A stretch of DNA of 64,000 bases from Desulfobacterales bacterium (GTDB lineage: Bacteria; Desulfobacterota; Desulfobacteria; Desulfobacterales; JAQWFD01), in the NCBI GenBank assembly GCA_028704555.1, contig JAQWFD010000002.1:1-64000 (forward strand). The letters are read 5' to 3'. Position numbers and translations under genes: made by a program. The first letter of the stretch is position 1, and each line of letters opens with the position of its first letter. Below are positions 1 to 9,400 of this stretch, piece after piece. The notes under the pieces were generated by a model, which saw nothing but the letters and a program-made list of their open reading frames with translations, was not told the origin of the DNA and did no database searches.

Positions 1-2
1 AC

Positions 3-224
3 AGCGTTGCCGTCACCTGCGGCCCCCCGATCATGATCAAATTCGTACTCCAGGGTCTGAAGGAAATGGGTTTTGCCGACAACCAGATTCTGACCACCCT
101 TGAAAAACGGATGAAATGCGGCATCGGTATCTGCGGCCGCTGCAATATCGGCAGTAAATACGTCTGCGTTGACGGCCCGGCCTTTACCTATGATCAGTTG
201 AAGGACATGCTCCCGGAACTTTAG
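3..224 (+). CDS. C-terminal end of FAD/NAD(P)-binding oxidoreductase subunit with 2Fe-2S centre (partial)
   Basis: The reading frame is already open at the left edge, so only the last 73 residues are present. It begins with the CGPP motif that closes the NAD(P)-binding domain of ferredoxin-NADP reductase-like proteins. It then carries four clustered cysteines (CGIGICGRC, then YVCVDGP), the 2Fe-2S site found at the end of dihydroorotate dehydrogenase electron-transfer subunits, sulfhydrogenase gamma subunits and AsrB/FlxB-type proteins. Such subunits pass electrons between NAD(P)H and a hydrogenase, sulfite reductase or Hdr partner. The gene ends in TAG and a strong terminator follows, so it is the last gene of an operon lying to the left. 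Which of these families it belongs to cannot be settled from this fragment. Confidence 0.8.
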   Translation, partial: SVAVTCGPPIMIKFVLQGLKEMGFADNQILTTLEKRMKCGIGICGRCNIGSKYVCVDGPAFTYDQLKDMLPEL

Positions 225-260
225 GGCTCCGGCCAAAGCGATATTCCCTTTATAAAACAA

Positions 261-304
261 AAAAGGGCACCTCATCGCAGGATGATAACGTGCCCTTTTT
301 TTTG
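261..304 (+). terminator. Rho-independent terminator
   Basis: AAAAGGGCAC and GTGCCCTTTT form a perfect stem around a 20-base loop, followed by a run of eight or more T. It lies 37 bases after the stop of the flavoprotein subunit. Confidence 0.85.
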
Positions 305-427
305 TTAAAAACAGATAAAATGTCACCGCCGGCCGCAGGACCGGAAAAAATTTGTTCCGGCTCGATCATGACTCCGGCCATATCTCAGAACATGAAGCTG
401 GAGAAATTTTTTACCTGCAAATTCAAC

Positions 428-456
428 TTGACATTTATTATTCGCTTGTAATAAAT
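428..456 (+). promoter_or_regulatory. Putative sigma-70 promoter of the sensor kinase
   Basis: A perfect -35 box TTGACA (428-433) is followed after 17 bases by ATAAAT (451-456) in an A+T-rich stretch. This would give an untranslated leader of about 180 bases before the kinase start at 646. Confidence 0.45.
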
Positions 457-645
457 AAAGTTTGTTTTTTTTAAAAACCCTGAATAAAGAATAACAGCAA
501 TTCTGAAAGCCTGTCGGGTTGTTATAGCTGCTGCGAACATTGATCGCATCCTCCCTCTGAGAAGTTAACCTGAAGCTTCTGTTGGTTTTACTTGATTTTC
601 ATATTGCATTCTCCATGCGTACAAATCGAAGAAAGAATCATTCAG

Positions 646-3033
646 ATGCCTGTCAAGATACATTCCAGCAACATGGTTGCGCGATTATTTTTTGTCTGTC
701 TCATTCAGAGTGTCGTCCTCGGCCTTCTGAGCCCACATCCCGCATTTGCCAAACCTGAAAAAACCGTACTGATTCTTCATTCCTATCACGTCAATTACAA
801 GTGGACCCGGGAAGTGATGAGCGGCATCAGGTCCGTATTGAATAAAGATGGAGAACCCGTTGAATTATACGTTGAATATATGGATACCAAACGGATTACC
901 AGTCCCGATTATTTTAAAATCCTCAGAGACTTGTATAAAATAAAATTCGCCGATATCCATTTTGATGTCATTATCTCCGTGGATAATGACGCGTTTGATT
1001 TTTTGCGTGAATACCGGGACGAACTGCTTCCGAAAACGCCGGTTGTTTTCTGCGGCGTCAACTATTTTTCAGACATGGATTTATCCGGCCATGACCGGTT
1101 CACGGGAGTATGCGAACAACCGAATTTGAGAGCCTCTATTGAAACAGTTCTGCGTCTGCATCCGGATACCAGACAAATCGCGGTTATCATGGATAGAACG
1201 AAAACCGGACGTAAAACATATGAAAACATGCTGAAAATCATTCCGGAATATCAGAATGCAATAAAATTTACTTATTTTGATAATATGGATGTCGTCATTG
1301 AAAAGATCCGGAATTTGCCCCCCAAAAGTATCGTTTTATACACCCCCTTTTTCCGCGATGCATCCGGCACTTTTTTCGAATACGACCGAAATTTATCCAT
1401 AATCTCCGAAATATGCCGGGTGCCCATCTATGGAATAACCGATTTTTCCCTCGGGGATGGAATCGTGGGGGGACTGTTGATCAGCGGCCAATATCAAGGA
1501 GCGTCCGCCGCAAAAATTGCCGCACGGATTTTATCGGGAGAAAGTGTTCAAAGCATTCCGGTAGTAAAAAAAAGTCCGAATCGATACATGTTCGATTACA
1601 AACAGTTGCACCGTTTTAATATTCACGTCTCCGACCTGCCAAAAGGCAGTATCGTAATCAATCAACCCATGAGTCTGTTCAGCGAATACAAAAAAACGGT
1701 TTGGATCACTGTTGTCTGCATGACCGGCCTTGCGATTACGATCTGTATTCTTTCATTCAACGTGGTTCAAAGAAAGCGGGCGGAAGCAGCGGCGGTACAA
1801 AGCCGAGATCTTTTCAGTGCCGCCATCAAGGCCATTCCCATAGCGTTTTTTTCAAAAGACATACAGGGCCGATACGGAATCGTTAACGATGCGTTTGCCA
1901 AATTTATCGGAATCCCTGATCATCAAATAGCGGGTAAAACCGTTTTTGAATGCTGGCCGCCTGCGGATGCCCGAATTTACCAAAAAAAAGATACGGAGTT
2001 AATGAAAACAGGCGGGATGCAGGTCTATGAACACCGGTTGCCGCATATCACAAAGGGACCAAGGGACGGCATTTTCATCAAGGCTTGTTACCATGACGCC
2101 GACGGAAATGTCGCCGGTCTGGTGGCTTCCTTCCTTGACATCACCGATCAGAAAGAGGCTGAGCTGGGGATTAAAAAAGCGCATGACCAGTTGGAACTCA
2201 GGGTGAAAGACCGAACGGCCGAGCTGATGAACGTCAATTATCGGCTGAAAACCGAGATAGAAGAGCGTAAATCGGTGGGCCAGGCGTTACAAAAATCTGA
2301 GGCGGAGCTTCGATTTCTATCGTGCCGGCTTCTGACGATTCAGGAAGAGGAAAGAAAAAAAATTGTGCGGGAACTTCATGAAAGTATCGGACAGTTCCTG
2401 AATTTTCTCATCATCGGGATTATGAATGTAACGGGAAATATCAAAAACGGTGAGGCTGCCGAAGCATCAAATTCCCTGCACGACCTGGTTCCAATGATCA
2501 AAGAGGAGGTCGAAAAAATCCGCAGGATGTGCTGCGATTTACGCCCCCCGATTATTGACGATCTGGGGCTTCTAACGGCAATGGACTGGTTCTGTCGGGA
2601 ATTTGAAAAAACCTGCACGAAAATTCACATTGACAAATACATGGATATCCTGGAGTCCGAAGTCCCGGATATCCTGAAGATAACTATCTTCAGGATATTT
2701 CAGGAGGCATTGAATAATATTCTGAAACACAGCCAGGCGGATTTTGTATCCATTCGCCTGATCAAAACACAAAAAGCCGTTGAATTTGAAATCAAAGATA
2801 ATGGGTCGGGCTTCGCCATTGATGCGAAAGACTCCAGAAAAAACTCCGTCAAAGGGATCGGCCTTTCCAGCATGAAGGAACGCACTGAATTTCTTGGGGG
2901 AGCCTTCTCGGTCGATTCAACGCCCGGTAGAGGTGTGACGATCCGGGCTTGCTGGCCGAACCGTCTGAAAGGTGATGACCTGCCTGAAGAAACAGCATTT
3001 TTCAAAAATGAGAACATGCGAAAGGTGTGCTGA
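646..3033 (+). CDS. Membrane sensor histidine kinase with periplasmic substrate-binding-like sensor, PAS and HisKA_3 domains
   Basis: A 795-residue sensor kinase of the NarX/LiaS class. After a signal-anchor (about residues 9-36) comes a periplasmic domain resembling ABC-type substrate-binding proteins (VLILHSYH to about residue 340), then a transmembrane helix near 353-375. A PAS domain (about 387-500), a coiled coil and a HisKA_3 dimerisation domain with the phospho-accepting histidine in RELHESIGQ (residue 578) follow. The ATPase domain has an N-box (FQEALNNILKH) and a GIGLSSM glycine box. The frame is open upstream to a TTG at 592, but ATG 646 is preferred because GAAGAAAG precedes it and it starts a normal signal peptide; ATG 673 is also possible. 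No response regulator lies next to it, so it is an orphan kinase whose ligand and partner are unknown. Confidence 0.88.
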   Translation: MPVKIHSSNMVARLFFVCLIQSVVLGLLSPHPAFAKPEKTVLILHSYHVNYKWTREVMSGIRSVLNKDGEPVELYVEYMDTKRITSPDYFKILRDLYKIKFADIHFDVIISVDNDAFDFLREYRDELLPKTPVVFCGVNYFSDMDLSGHDRFTGVCEQPNLRASIETVLRLHPDTRQIAVIMDRTKTGRKTYENMLKIIPEYQNAIKFTYFDNMDVVIEKIRNLPPKSIVLYTPFFRDASGTFFEYDRNLSIISEICRVPIYGITDFSLGDGIVGGLLISGQYQGASAAKIAARILSGESVQSIPVVKKSPNRYMFDYKQLHRFNIHVSDLPKGSIVINQPMSLFSEYKKTVWITVVCMTGLAITICILSFNVVQRKRAEAAAVQSRDLFSAAIKAIPIAFFSKDIQGRYGIVNDAFAKFIGIPDHQIAGKTVFECWPPADARIYQKKDTELMKTGGMQVYEHRLPHITKGPRDGIFIKACYHDADGNVAGLVASFLDITDQKEAELGIKKAHDQLELRVKDRTAELMNVNYRLKTEIEERKSVGQALQKSEAELRFLSCRLLTIQEEERKKIVRELHESIGQFLNFLIIGIMNVTGNIKNGEAAEASNSLHDLVPMIKEEVEKIRRMCCDLRPPIIDDLGLLTAMDWFCREFEKTCTKIHIDKYMDILESEVPDILKITIFRIFQEALNNILKHSQADFVSIRLIKTQKAVEFEIKDNGSGFAIDAKDSRKNSVKGIGLSSMKERTEFLGGAFSVDSTPGRGVTIRACWPNRLKGDDLPEETAFFKNENMRKVC

Positions 3034-3136
3034 TATTCAAGCAAACGGATTTCCGCGTTTGGCCAAAAAATAATCACAGGAACTCGCCCCGGTACGCTGT
3101 ACCGTAAACCCCGTACCCTCTTCTTTTTTATGCTGT

Positions 3137-3352
3137 TTACTGAATGCTCCGTCTTGCCTGGCAAATCTTTCCGTTTCGAACGAATGGCTCTACCTGACGC
3201 AATTCTCCCTTTTGTTTCAAATAAAAGAACACCCCCTTTGGAACCCTCGCGGTATCATGAAATTCATTCCACGGCAGACGATGATTGAATGCATCCTTTG
3301 AAACCTGCCCCCCGGGCCCCTCTATAAAAAAGCCATCCCCAATGAATGCCAC
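3137..3352 (-). CDS. Possible small hypothetical protein
   Basis: A 71-residue frame opening with GTG and ending with TAA, on the strand opposite its neighbours. GAAAGG lies 9 bases before the GTG. The predicted product is soluble and mixed in composition (contains LPWNEFHDTARVPKG and GVFFYLKQKG), less repetitive than typical antisense translations, but I recognise no family. It may be the remnant of a longer gene. Reading it as non-coding is equally possible. Confidence 0.27.
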   Translation of the reverse strand: MAFIGDGFFIEGPGGQVSKDAFNHRLPWNEFHDTARVPKGVFFYLKQKGELRQVEPFVRNGKICQARRSIQ

Positions 3353-3425
3353 CTTAAATACCTTTCATACCCCGGCCCAAACTGTTGGGGTATCTTCCTA
3401 TTTTAACCTGCCGCATATTTTTGAC

Positions 3426-3453
3426 TTGACTTGTGCTCTTGTATGAATATAAT
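3426..3453 (+). promoter_or_regulatory. Sigma-70 promoter of the Kor/Hdr operon
   Basis: TTGACT (3426-3431), a 16-base spacer and a perfect TATAAT (3448-3453). Transcription would begin near 3460, about 50 bases before the ferredoxin start at 3513. It is the only strong promoter-like pair noticed ahead of the whole 3513-14097 gene series. Confidence 0.6.
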
Positions 3454-3512
3454 CGTTGGTTGTTTAAAACAGGATAGATTGAAACCGCATATCTAAAAAC
3501 AGGAAAAGGGTT

Positions 3513-3770
3513 ATGGAATTCTGGCGGGTTCCACTTGATGTGGACAAAATACGGGTTGCCAAGGGGGTAGTACATATCATTGACGATCGGTGCAAGGGAT
3601 GCGGATATTGCATCGAATTCTGCCCCCGTCAGGTACTGGAGATTTCCTCAAAATTTAATAAAAAAGGATACCATCCGCCGGTTGTCAGCAAACCGGACGA
3701 ATGCGCAAACTGCCATTACTGCGAGATTATCTGCCCGGAATTTGCCATTTATTCCGAAACAATCTCATAA
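3513..3770 (+). CDS. korD: 2[4Fe-4S] ferredoxin, delta subunit of 2-oxoacid:ferredoxin oxidoreductase
   Basis: An 85-residue protein with two CxxCxxC...C clusters: [12 protein letters not shown] around residues 29-40 and [12 protein letters not shown] around 65-76. This is the dicluster ferredoxin layout of KorD/PorD subunits. It should take electrons from the clusters and thiamine site of the alpha-beta-gamma enzyme and hand them to soluble ferredoxin or a downstream flavoprotein complex. AGGAAAAGGG lies just before the ATG. It is the first gene after the promoter at 3426, and korA follows after 71 bases, which supports a structural role in the Kor complex. The gene symbol rests on position and domain layout. 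Confidence 0.88.
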   Translation: MEFWRVPLDVDKIRVAKGVVHIIDDRCKGCGYCIEFCPRQVLEISSKFNKKGYHPPVVSKPDECANCHYCEIICPEFAIYSETIS

Positions 3771-3841
3771 CGGTGGCTTTAATCTGAGGAGCACTCTCAT
3801 TTTATGAAAACCTTAGGCTTAAACGACAAAAGAGGTAGGGG

Positions 3842-4987
3842 ATGAAATCAGCAGTCCTCACGGGTGAACATTATATAACAGGGGATATTGCCTGCGCCGA
3901 AGGTGCCATAGCGGCAGGGTGCCGCTTTTTCGGCGGCTATCCGATCACTCCTGCCACAGAAATCGCCGAGCATATGGCCGCACGGCTTCCGGAGATTGGC
4001 GGGACATATATCCAGATGGAAGATGAAATTGCGGCAATCGCCACAGTGATGGGAGGATCATGGGCCGGCAAAAAAAGCATGACTGCCACCTCCGGCCCCG
4101 GGTTCAGCCTCATGGCCGAGAATATCGGTTATGGGGTCTGTACGGAAACCCCCTGCGTAATTGTCAATGTGCAGCGGGGAGGCCCTTCAACCGGTCTGCC
4201 CACCCAGGGGGCTCAGGCGGATATGATGCAGGCCCGATGGGGCTCGCACGGTCACTATGAAATCATCGCCCTGGCCCCGTCCTCACCGCAGGACATGTTT
4301 TATCAAACCATAGAGGCATTCAATCTAAGCGAAACCTACCGGGTGCCGGTCCTGGTCATGAGCGATGAAATTGTGGGCCATATGAGCGAACGGGTCGTTA
4401 TTCCCGATGCTTCAAAGATCGTTCTGCGCTCACGCCCCAAGCCCCGGGGACGAAAGGACCGGTTCAAGCTGTACGAGCCCGGCCCGAACGGGGTGGCTCC
4501 CATGCCAGCTGCCGGTGATGGCTATAAAGTGCACGTAACAGGTTTAACCCATGACGAACGCGGGTATCCGGAACTGAGTGTGGAATGTCAGGAGCAGATG
4601 ATGACCCGGATAGTCGATAAAATCCAGAACAATCTGGATGATATCATCCGGACCGAGCGCTATCAACTGGAAGATGCTGATTACGCAATCATTTCGTACG
4701 GGGTTTCATCCCGAACCAGCATGGCGGCCGTGGATATGGCCCGGGCCCAGGGCATAAAGGCAGGCCTGCTGCGACTGATTACCGTATGGCCATTCCCTGA
4801 ACACCTGATCCGGGAACTGGCTGAGCAGGTCAAAGGACTGGTGACCGTGGAAATCAATCTAGGCCAGATTCACCTGGAAGTCCAGCGATGCGCCGGCGGA
4901 AAGGCGCCCGCCGTTTTAGTGGGGCATCCGGGCGGAACGATTATTTCTCCGGAACGGGTTCTCCAGACATTAAAGGAGGCATTTTAA
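3842..4987 (+). CDS. korA: 2-oxoacid:ferredoxin oxidoreductase alpha subunit
   Basis: 381 residues, the usual length of KorA. The pyrimidine-binding domain begins with GYPITPATEIAEHMA and carries the conserved acidic stretch QMEDEIAAIATVMGGSWAG. The SATSGPGFSLM-like segment (here TATSGPGFSLMAENIGYG) and QRGGPSTGLPTQ are family signatures. A transketolase C-terminal-like domain closes the protein (YGVSSRTSMAAVDMARAQG). With KorB it oxidatively decarboxylates a 2-oxoacid, probably 2-oxoglutarate, with CoA, giving acyl-CoA, CO2 and reduced ferredoxin in the cytoplasm. GAGGTAGGGG precedes the ATG. Closely related enzymes act on branched-chain or aryl 2-oxoacids, and substrate cannot be read from sequence. 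Confidence 0.93.
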   Translation: MKSAVLTGEHYITGDIACAEGAIAAGCRFFGGYPITPATEIAEHMAARLPEIGGTYIQMEDEIAAIATVMGGSWAGKKSMTATSGPGFSLMAENIGYGVCTETPCVIVNVQRGGPSTGLPTQGAQADMMQARWGSHGHYEIIALAPSSPQDMFYQTIEAFNLSETYRVPVLVMSDEIVGHMSERVVIPDASKIVLRSRPKPRGRKDRFKLYEPGPNGVAPMPAAGDGYKVHVTGLTHDERGYPELSVECQEQMMTRIVDKIQNNLDDIIRTERYQLEDADYAIISYGVSSRTSMAAVDMARAQGIKAGLLRLITVWPFPEHLIRELAEQVKGLVTVEINLGQIHLEVQRCAGGKAPAVLVGHPGGTIISPERVLQTLKEAF

Positions 4988-4990
4988 GCC

Positions 4991-5842
4991 ATGTCCGAAC
5001 AGGTAAGTGTTGACAGCAAAAAAACCGGCCATCCTCTGGATTACCTTCTGAGAAAGGACCGTATCCCGCACATCTGGTGCCCGGGCTGCGGAATCGGAAC
5101 CGCATTTTCATCCTGTCTGACAGCTATCCAGGACAGCGGCATTGACCTTTCAAAGGTGGTGATGGTTTCCGGAATTGGTTGTTCGGGGCGCGCCGCCGGC
5201 TATATCAATACGGATTCATTCCATACCACGCACGGCAGAGCCATTCCGTTTGCAACCGGCTTGAAAACCGCCAACCCGGAGCTTAATATCATTGTGTTCA
5301 GCGGAGACGGGGATCTGTTTGCCATCGGCGGCAATCATTTCATTCACGCGGCCCGCCGCAATGTGGATATTACCGTAGTTTGCGTCAATAATTTCAACTA
5401 TGGCATGACCGGCGGACAAGCAGCGGCAACCACGCCCCATATGGCCAAAACGACCACTACGCCCAGAGGCAATCCGGAAAGCCCGTTTAATCTGCCGCTG
5501 CTGGCAATTGCCTCTGGCGCCACCTATGTGGCCAGATGGACCACCCTGCACACGCGTGAATTTACCAATTCTGTAGAAGAGGCCCTTTTGAAACCGGGGT
5601 TTTCCTTTATCGAGGTGCTTTCCCCCTGCCCCATCAATTATGGCCGGCGCAACAAACAAAAACCGCTGGACACCTTAAAAATGTACCAGGAAAAAAGCAT
5701 CATCAAAAACGGCGCCTCACCATTCGAATTGGATATTGATTTGGAAAAAAGCATAGTGCTGGGCAAATTTGTCGATGTAGACAGAAAAACCCATACAGAA
5801 CAGTACGATAAAATCTGTCGACCCGATAACGTCCAGTCCTGA
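4991..5842 (+). CDS. korB: 2-oxoacid:ferredoxin oxidoreductase beta subunit (thiamine diphosphate and 4Fe-4S)
   Basis: 283 residues, full family length. It carries the cluster and thiamine-binding cysteines in WCPGCGIGT, a further cysteine in GIGCSGRAAGY, and the thiamine motif GDGDLFAIGGNHFIHAARRN, followed by NNFNYGMTGGQ. CPINYGRRN near the end carries the last cluster cysteine of the type. This subunit holds the thiamine cofactor and the proximal 4Fe-4S cluster of the Kor enzyme. It starts three bases after korA stops, with AAAGGAGG upstream inside korA, so the two are translated together. The motif set favours the 2-oxoglutarate or branched-chain 2-oxoacid type over pyruvate enzymes. Confidence 0.93.
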   Translation: MSEQVSVDSKKTGHPLDYLLRKDRIPHIWCPGCGIGTAFSSCLTAIQDSGIDLSKVVMVSGIGCSGRAAGYINTDSFHTTHGRAIPFATGLKTANPELNIIVFSGDGDLFAIGGNHFIHAARRNVDITVVCVNNFNYGMTGGQAAATTPHMAKTTTTPRGNPESPFNLPLLAIASGATYVARWTTLHTREFTNSVEEALLKPGFSFIEVLSPCPINYGRRNKQKPLDTLKMYQEKSIIKNGASPFELDIDLEKSIVLGKFVDVDRKTHTEQYDKICRPDNVQS

Positions 5843-5891
5843 CCCGTTGATCGAAATATGACCACATGACCAAGGCACAGGTTCAGAAAAT

Positions 5892-6467
5892 ATGAAAAAT
5901 GAAATTATTATCACCGGTTTTGGCGGCCAGGGGATTATTCTGACCGGACGCATCCTCGGCAAAGCCGCATCTTTAGGGGACCATAAAGAAAGTACAATGG
6001 TTCAGTCCTACGGCCCCGAGTCCCGGGGAGGCGCCTGCAGCGCTCAGGTAATCATTTCCGATGACGCCATCCACTATCCGTATATCAATACGGCAGATAT
6101 CCTCATCTGCATGTCTCAGGGCGGCTATGACAAATTTATCGGCCAGTTAAACCCCGAAGGAACCCTGGTCATCGATCAGGACCTGGTTCGGCCCCGCAGG
6201 ATAAAACGGTTTTTCAGCATAGCGGCAACACGCATCGCTGAAGAACTGGGCCATAAAATGATGGCCAACATCATTATGGTCGGATTTACGACCGCAGTGA
6301 CCCAGGCGATTTCTCTGGAAGCCGCCCGTCAGACCGTTATCGAATCGGTCCCGAAAGGCACTGAGGACTTAAACCTCAAGGCGTTTAACAAAGGCTGGGA
6401 TTCAGGCATAGCCAAGCTCAAGGGACAGGAAAAGAAGGCAGCAGGCCAAACAGGAGCCATTTCATGA
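5892..6467 (+). CDS. korC: 2-oxoacid:ferredoxin oxidoreductase gamma subunit
   Basis: 191 residues with the gamma-domain signature TGFGGQGIILTGRILGKAA at the start and GPESRGGACSAQVIIS around residues 38-53, both typical of KorC/PorC. The gamma subunit completes the catalytic heterotrimer and contributes to CoA and subunit binding. It begins 49 bases after korB. Its last four bases overlap the start of the giant flavoprotein gene (ATGA), which couples the two in translation and is the main structural hint that the flavoprotein works with Kor. Confidence 0.92.
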   Translation: MKNEIIITGFGGQGIILTGRILGKAASLGDHKESTMVQSYGPESRGGACSAQVIISDDAIHYPYINTADILICMSQGGYDKFIGQLNPEGTLVIDQDLVRPRRIKRFFSIAATRIAEELGHKMMANIIMVGFTTAVTQAISLEAARQTVIESVPKGTEDLNLKAFNKGWDSGIAKLKGQEKKAAGQTGAIS

Positions 6468-9400
6468 AACGATCCAAAGACCGGCTTCATAAAGTCATCG
6501 TCATCGGTGCGACCCCGGCCGGGATATCTGCGACCAACAAACTCGGAGAACTGGGAGTTCCGGTAACGCTGGTGGACACCGACTGCGATATGGACCTGAA
6601 GCTTTCCAATAAGGACTGGATATTTAAGTCCGGACTTCCCTTTAATCATGCACATCGGCCAGGACTGATCCGCATGATTCGAAATTCGGAGATCGACTGT
6701 ATCATGCCGGCGGAAGTGACATCGATCAAGCATACCCCGCAGGGATTTCGGGTACGGATCAACAAGATTCAGACCTTTGTCGATCCGGATCGATGCACGC
6801 TTTGCGGACGTTGTGTGCAGATCTGTCCGGTTGACCTCTCCAATGGCGAAAAAGCCATCAAAATTAACAGCCGGCGCAGCCTGCCGGGCAGAGCCGTCAT
6901 TGACAAGCGCCGCCAGCCGGTTTGTCAGGGAAGCTGCCCGCTGGGCGTCAACGTCCAAGGCTATATTGCGTTAACACATGCCGGCCGGTTTGCTAAAGCG
7001 CTGAAACTGATCCGGAAAGATAACATACTGCCCGGTATCTGCGGACGGGTGTGCACGCATCCGTGTGAAGACGCCTGCCGAAGAGGCGATCTGGATGAAC
7101 CGGTTTCCATCCGCAGCATCAAACGATTTCTGGCTGATTATGAACTGAAAAACGCAGCTGAAATTGAGCTGGAAGTCATTAGCACCAAACGCACTGAAAA
7201 AGTTGCCATCATCGGTTCCGGGCCTTCGGGGCTTGCGGCTGCGGCGGATATAGCGAGGTTCGGATACCAGGTCACCGTATTTGAAAAAGAAGACCAGCCC
7301 GGCGGTCTGCTGCGATATGCCATTGGCCCCCACCGCCTTCCCAGAGATATCCTCGATACTGAACTCGACTACATCCGTAAGCTCGGCGTCAATATCGTGA
7401 CCGGCCGTTCAATCGATCTAAAAACGGAGCTGAATATTCTCCGCAAGGAATACAAAGCGGTTATTTGCGCTATCGGAACATGGGCGGATCAGACACTAGG
7501 CGCCCCGGGCGAGGAGCTTGAAGGCGTTAACGCCTGCCTTCCGTTTCTCAAAGCCGTCTGCAACGGGGAAATAAAACCCAGCGGCGGAACAGCGGCAGTG
7601 ATCGGTGGCGGAAATTCGGCGGTAGATGTGGCCCGGGCATTGGTTCGTCTGGGAGTTGCCCCCACCATTGTCTACCGACGCCGACAGCAGGATATGCCAG
7701 CTGATCCGGAAGAAATCAAATCGGCAATAGAAGAAGGCGTTCAGATTAAAGACTGCACCCAGGTCATCGGTTTCAAGGGCCAGGATGGCAGGCTGAAGGC
7801 CATAGAGTGTCTGCCCACCCTGCAGGGTGAACCCGATGGGCGTGGTATTCCCAAACCGGTAATCGACAGACAGAACCCGCCGATGGGACTGCCGTTCGAC
7901 CGGGCGTTTATCGCTATTGGTCAGCAGGGCACATTAACCGGAGACGATGTTGATCAGGAAATAGCCATTAACGGCAAGGGCCTGTTTGAGGTTGACGAAT
8001 TTTTTCGCACCCCGATTAAAGGGATATATGCAACCGGCGATGCGGTATCAGGGCCGGCCTCTGTGGTCGACGCTATGGCAATGGGCAAAAACGCTGCCAG
8101 CATTGTTCATCAAGACCTGAGCGGAAAACGATTGCGCGCGCCGGAGACACTCCGCCCTGAAGACAGAGATTTTCCTGAAATCGCGACGGACATTCCGTTT
8201 CAATCACGCCCGATGATGTCGGAACGTCAGCCGGGTGTGCGAACAACCAACTTTTGCGAAGTCGAGCTGGGGTTAAATCAGCCTCAGGTACTCATGGAAA
8301 CAGAGAGATGTCTTCAGTGCGGCATCTGTTCCGAATGCCTCGAGTGTGTCGATGTATGTCAGGCGATCGGCGCAATCAATCATCGGCAGCAGCCTGAAGA
8401 AATCATCGAACATGCCGGCGCCCTTATCATCGCCGATCCGGACATCATTCCCAACGTCAAGGGTGAAGATATCATCCGTGCCTACGGGCCCAGGACATCA
8501 ACGCAGGATGTTTATTCCATGATGATTCGAGGGTTTGCGGCAGCAGCCGGTGCCATGGCGCTTTTGGGGCAGACAACTCACCGGCCCAAAGGCCATGGAA
8601 TTTCCTTTTCCCCACCGGACCCCGGACTTTCACCAGAAATTCGAATCGGCGTGTTTGTCTGCCGGTGCAATGATTCCATGGGATGGCTGGATGGCATGAG
8701 CGAATACATCGGCAATTTAACATCCATGAAGGATGTGATTCACGCCGAAGAGCTTCCGGCAGCCTGCACACCCGAAGGTTCAACTCAGATATTGAGAACC
8801 GTCCGGGAAAAAGGAATCACCCGTCTGGTTCTGGCCTCGTGTGTATGCTGCCCTCTGAATTTTGTCTGTAGCGCATGCACGGATCAAAGAAGCCGTCTGA
8901 AGCATTTCCTTTTTGACGGAACAGGAATCAGCCGGTCCATGGTGGAAACCTGTAATTTAAGGGGAGAGGTCCTCAGCCTGATCAAGAACAATCCGCTGAT
9001 TGCCATGAAACGGTTTTCCGGATTTATCGAGCGTTCAATTCGCCGTTCAAAAACACTGAAAGCGCTGGCCACTCCGGCCAGAAATTACAATTTCACGACA
9101 GCCGTTATCGGAGGGTCGGAATCATCGGTCAACAGCGTTCTGTCTCTGGCAAAAATCGGTATAGAAGTATTCTGGTTCACATTACCGGGCAAACCCGTGC
9201 TCGAAGAATTGGAACGTCCCAACATTCACGTATTTGATAAGTCCGCCGTTAAATCAATGAGCGGTGTCCTTGGCAATTTTCAGATTCACATGGAATCCGG
9301 AGACTTTCATCAGACCTTTCAGGTGGGCGCCGTTATTCTGGGCGAAAAATCCCGCAAGGCCATCCCCTTTAGACAGGCTGCGGGGCTTCCGGTTCAAATC

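Larger units (their letters stand above)
225..645. other. Intergenic region with terminator and promoter
   Basis: The first part holds the terminator at 261-304. The rest is A+T-rich and carries a promoter-like pair ahead of the sensor kinase. No coding frame with a credible ribosome site was seen. Confidence 0.6.
3034..3512. other. Intergenic region between kinase and Kor operon
   Basis: It carries a short palindrome (CGGTACGCTGTACCG, about 3091-3105), a weak minus-strand frame (3137-3352, listed separately) and the promoter of the Kor/Hdr operon near its right end. Confidence 0.5.
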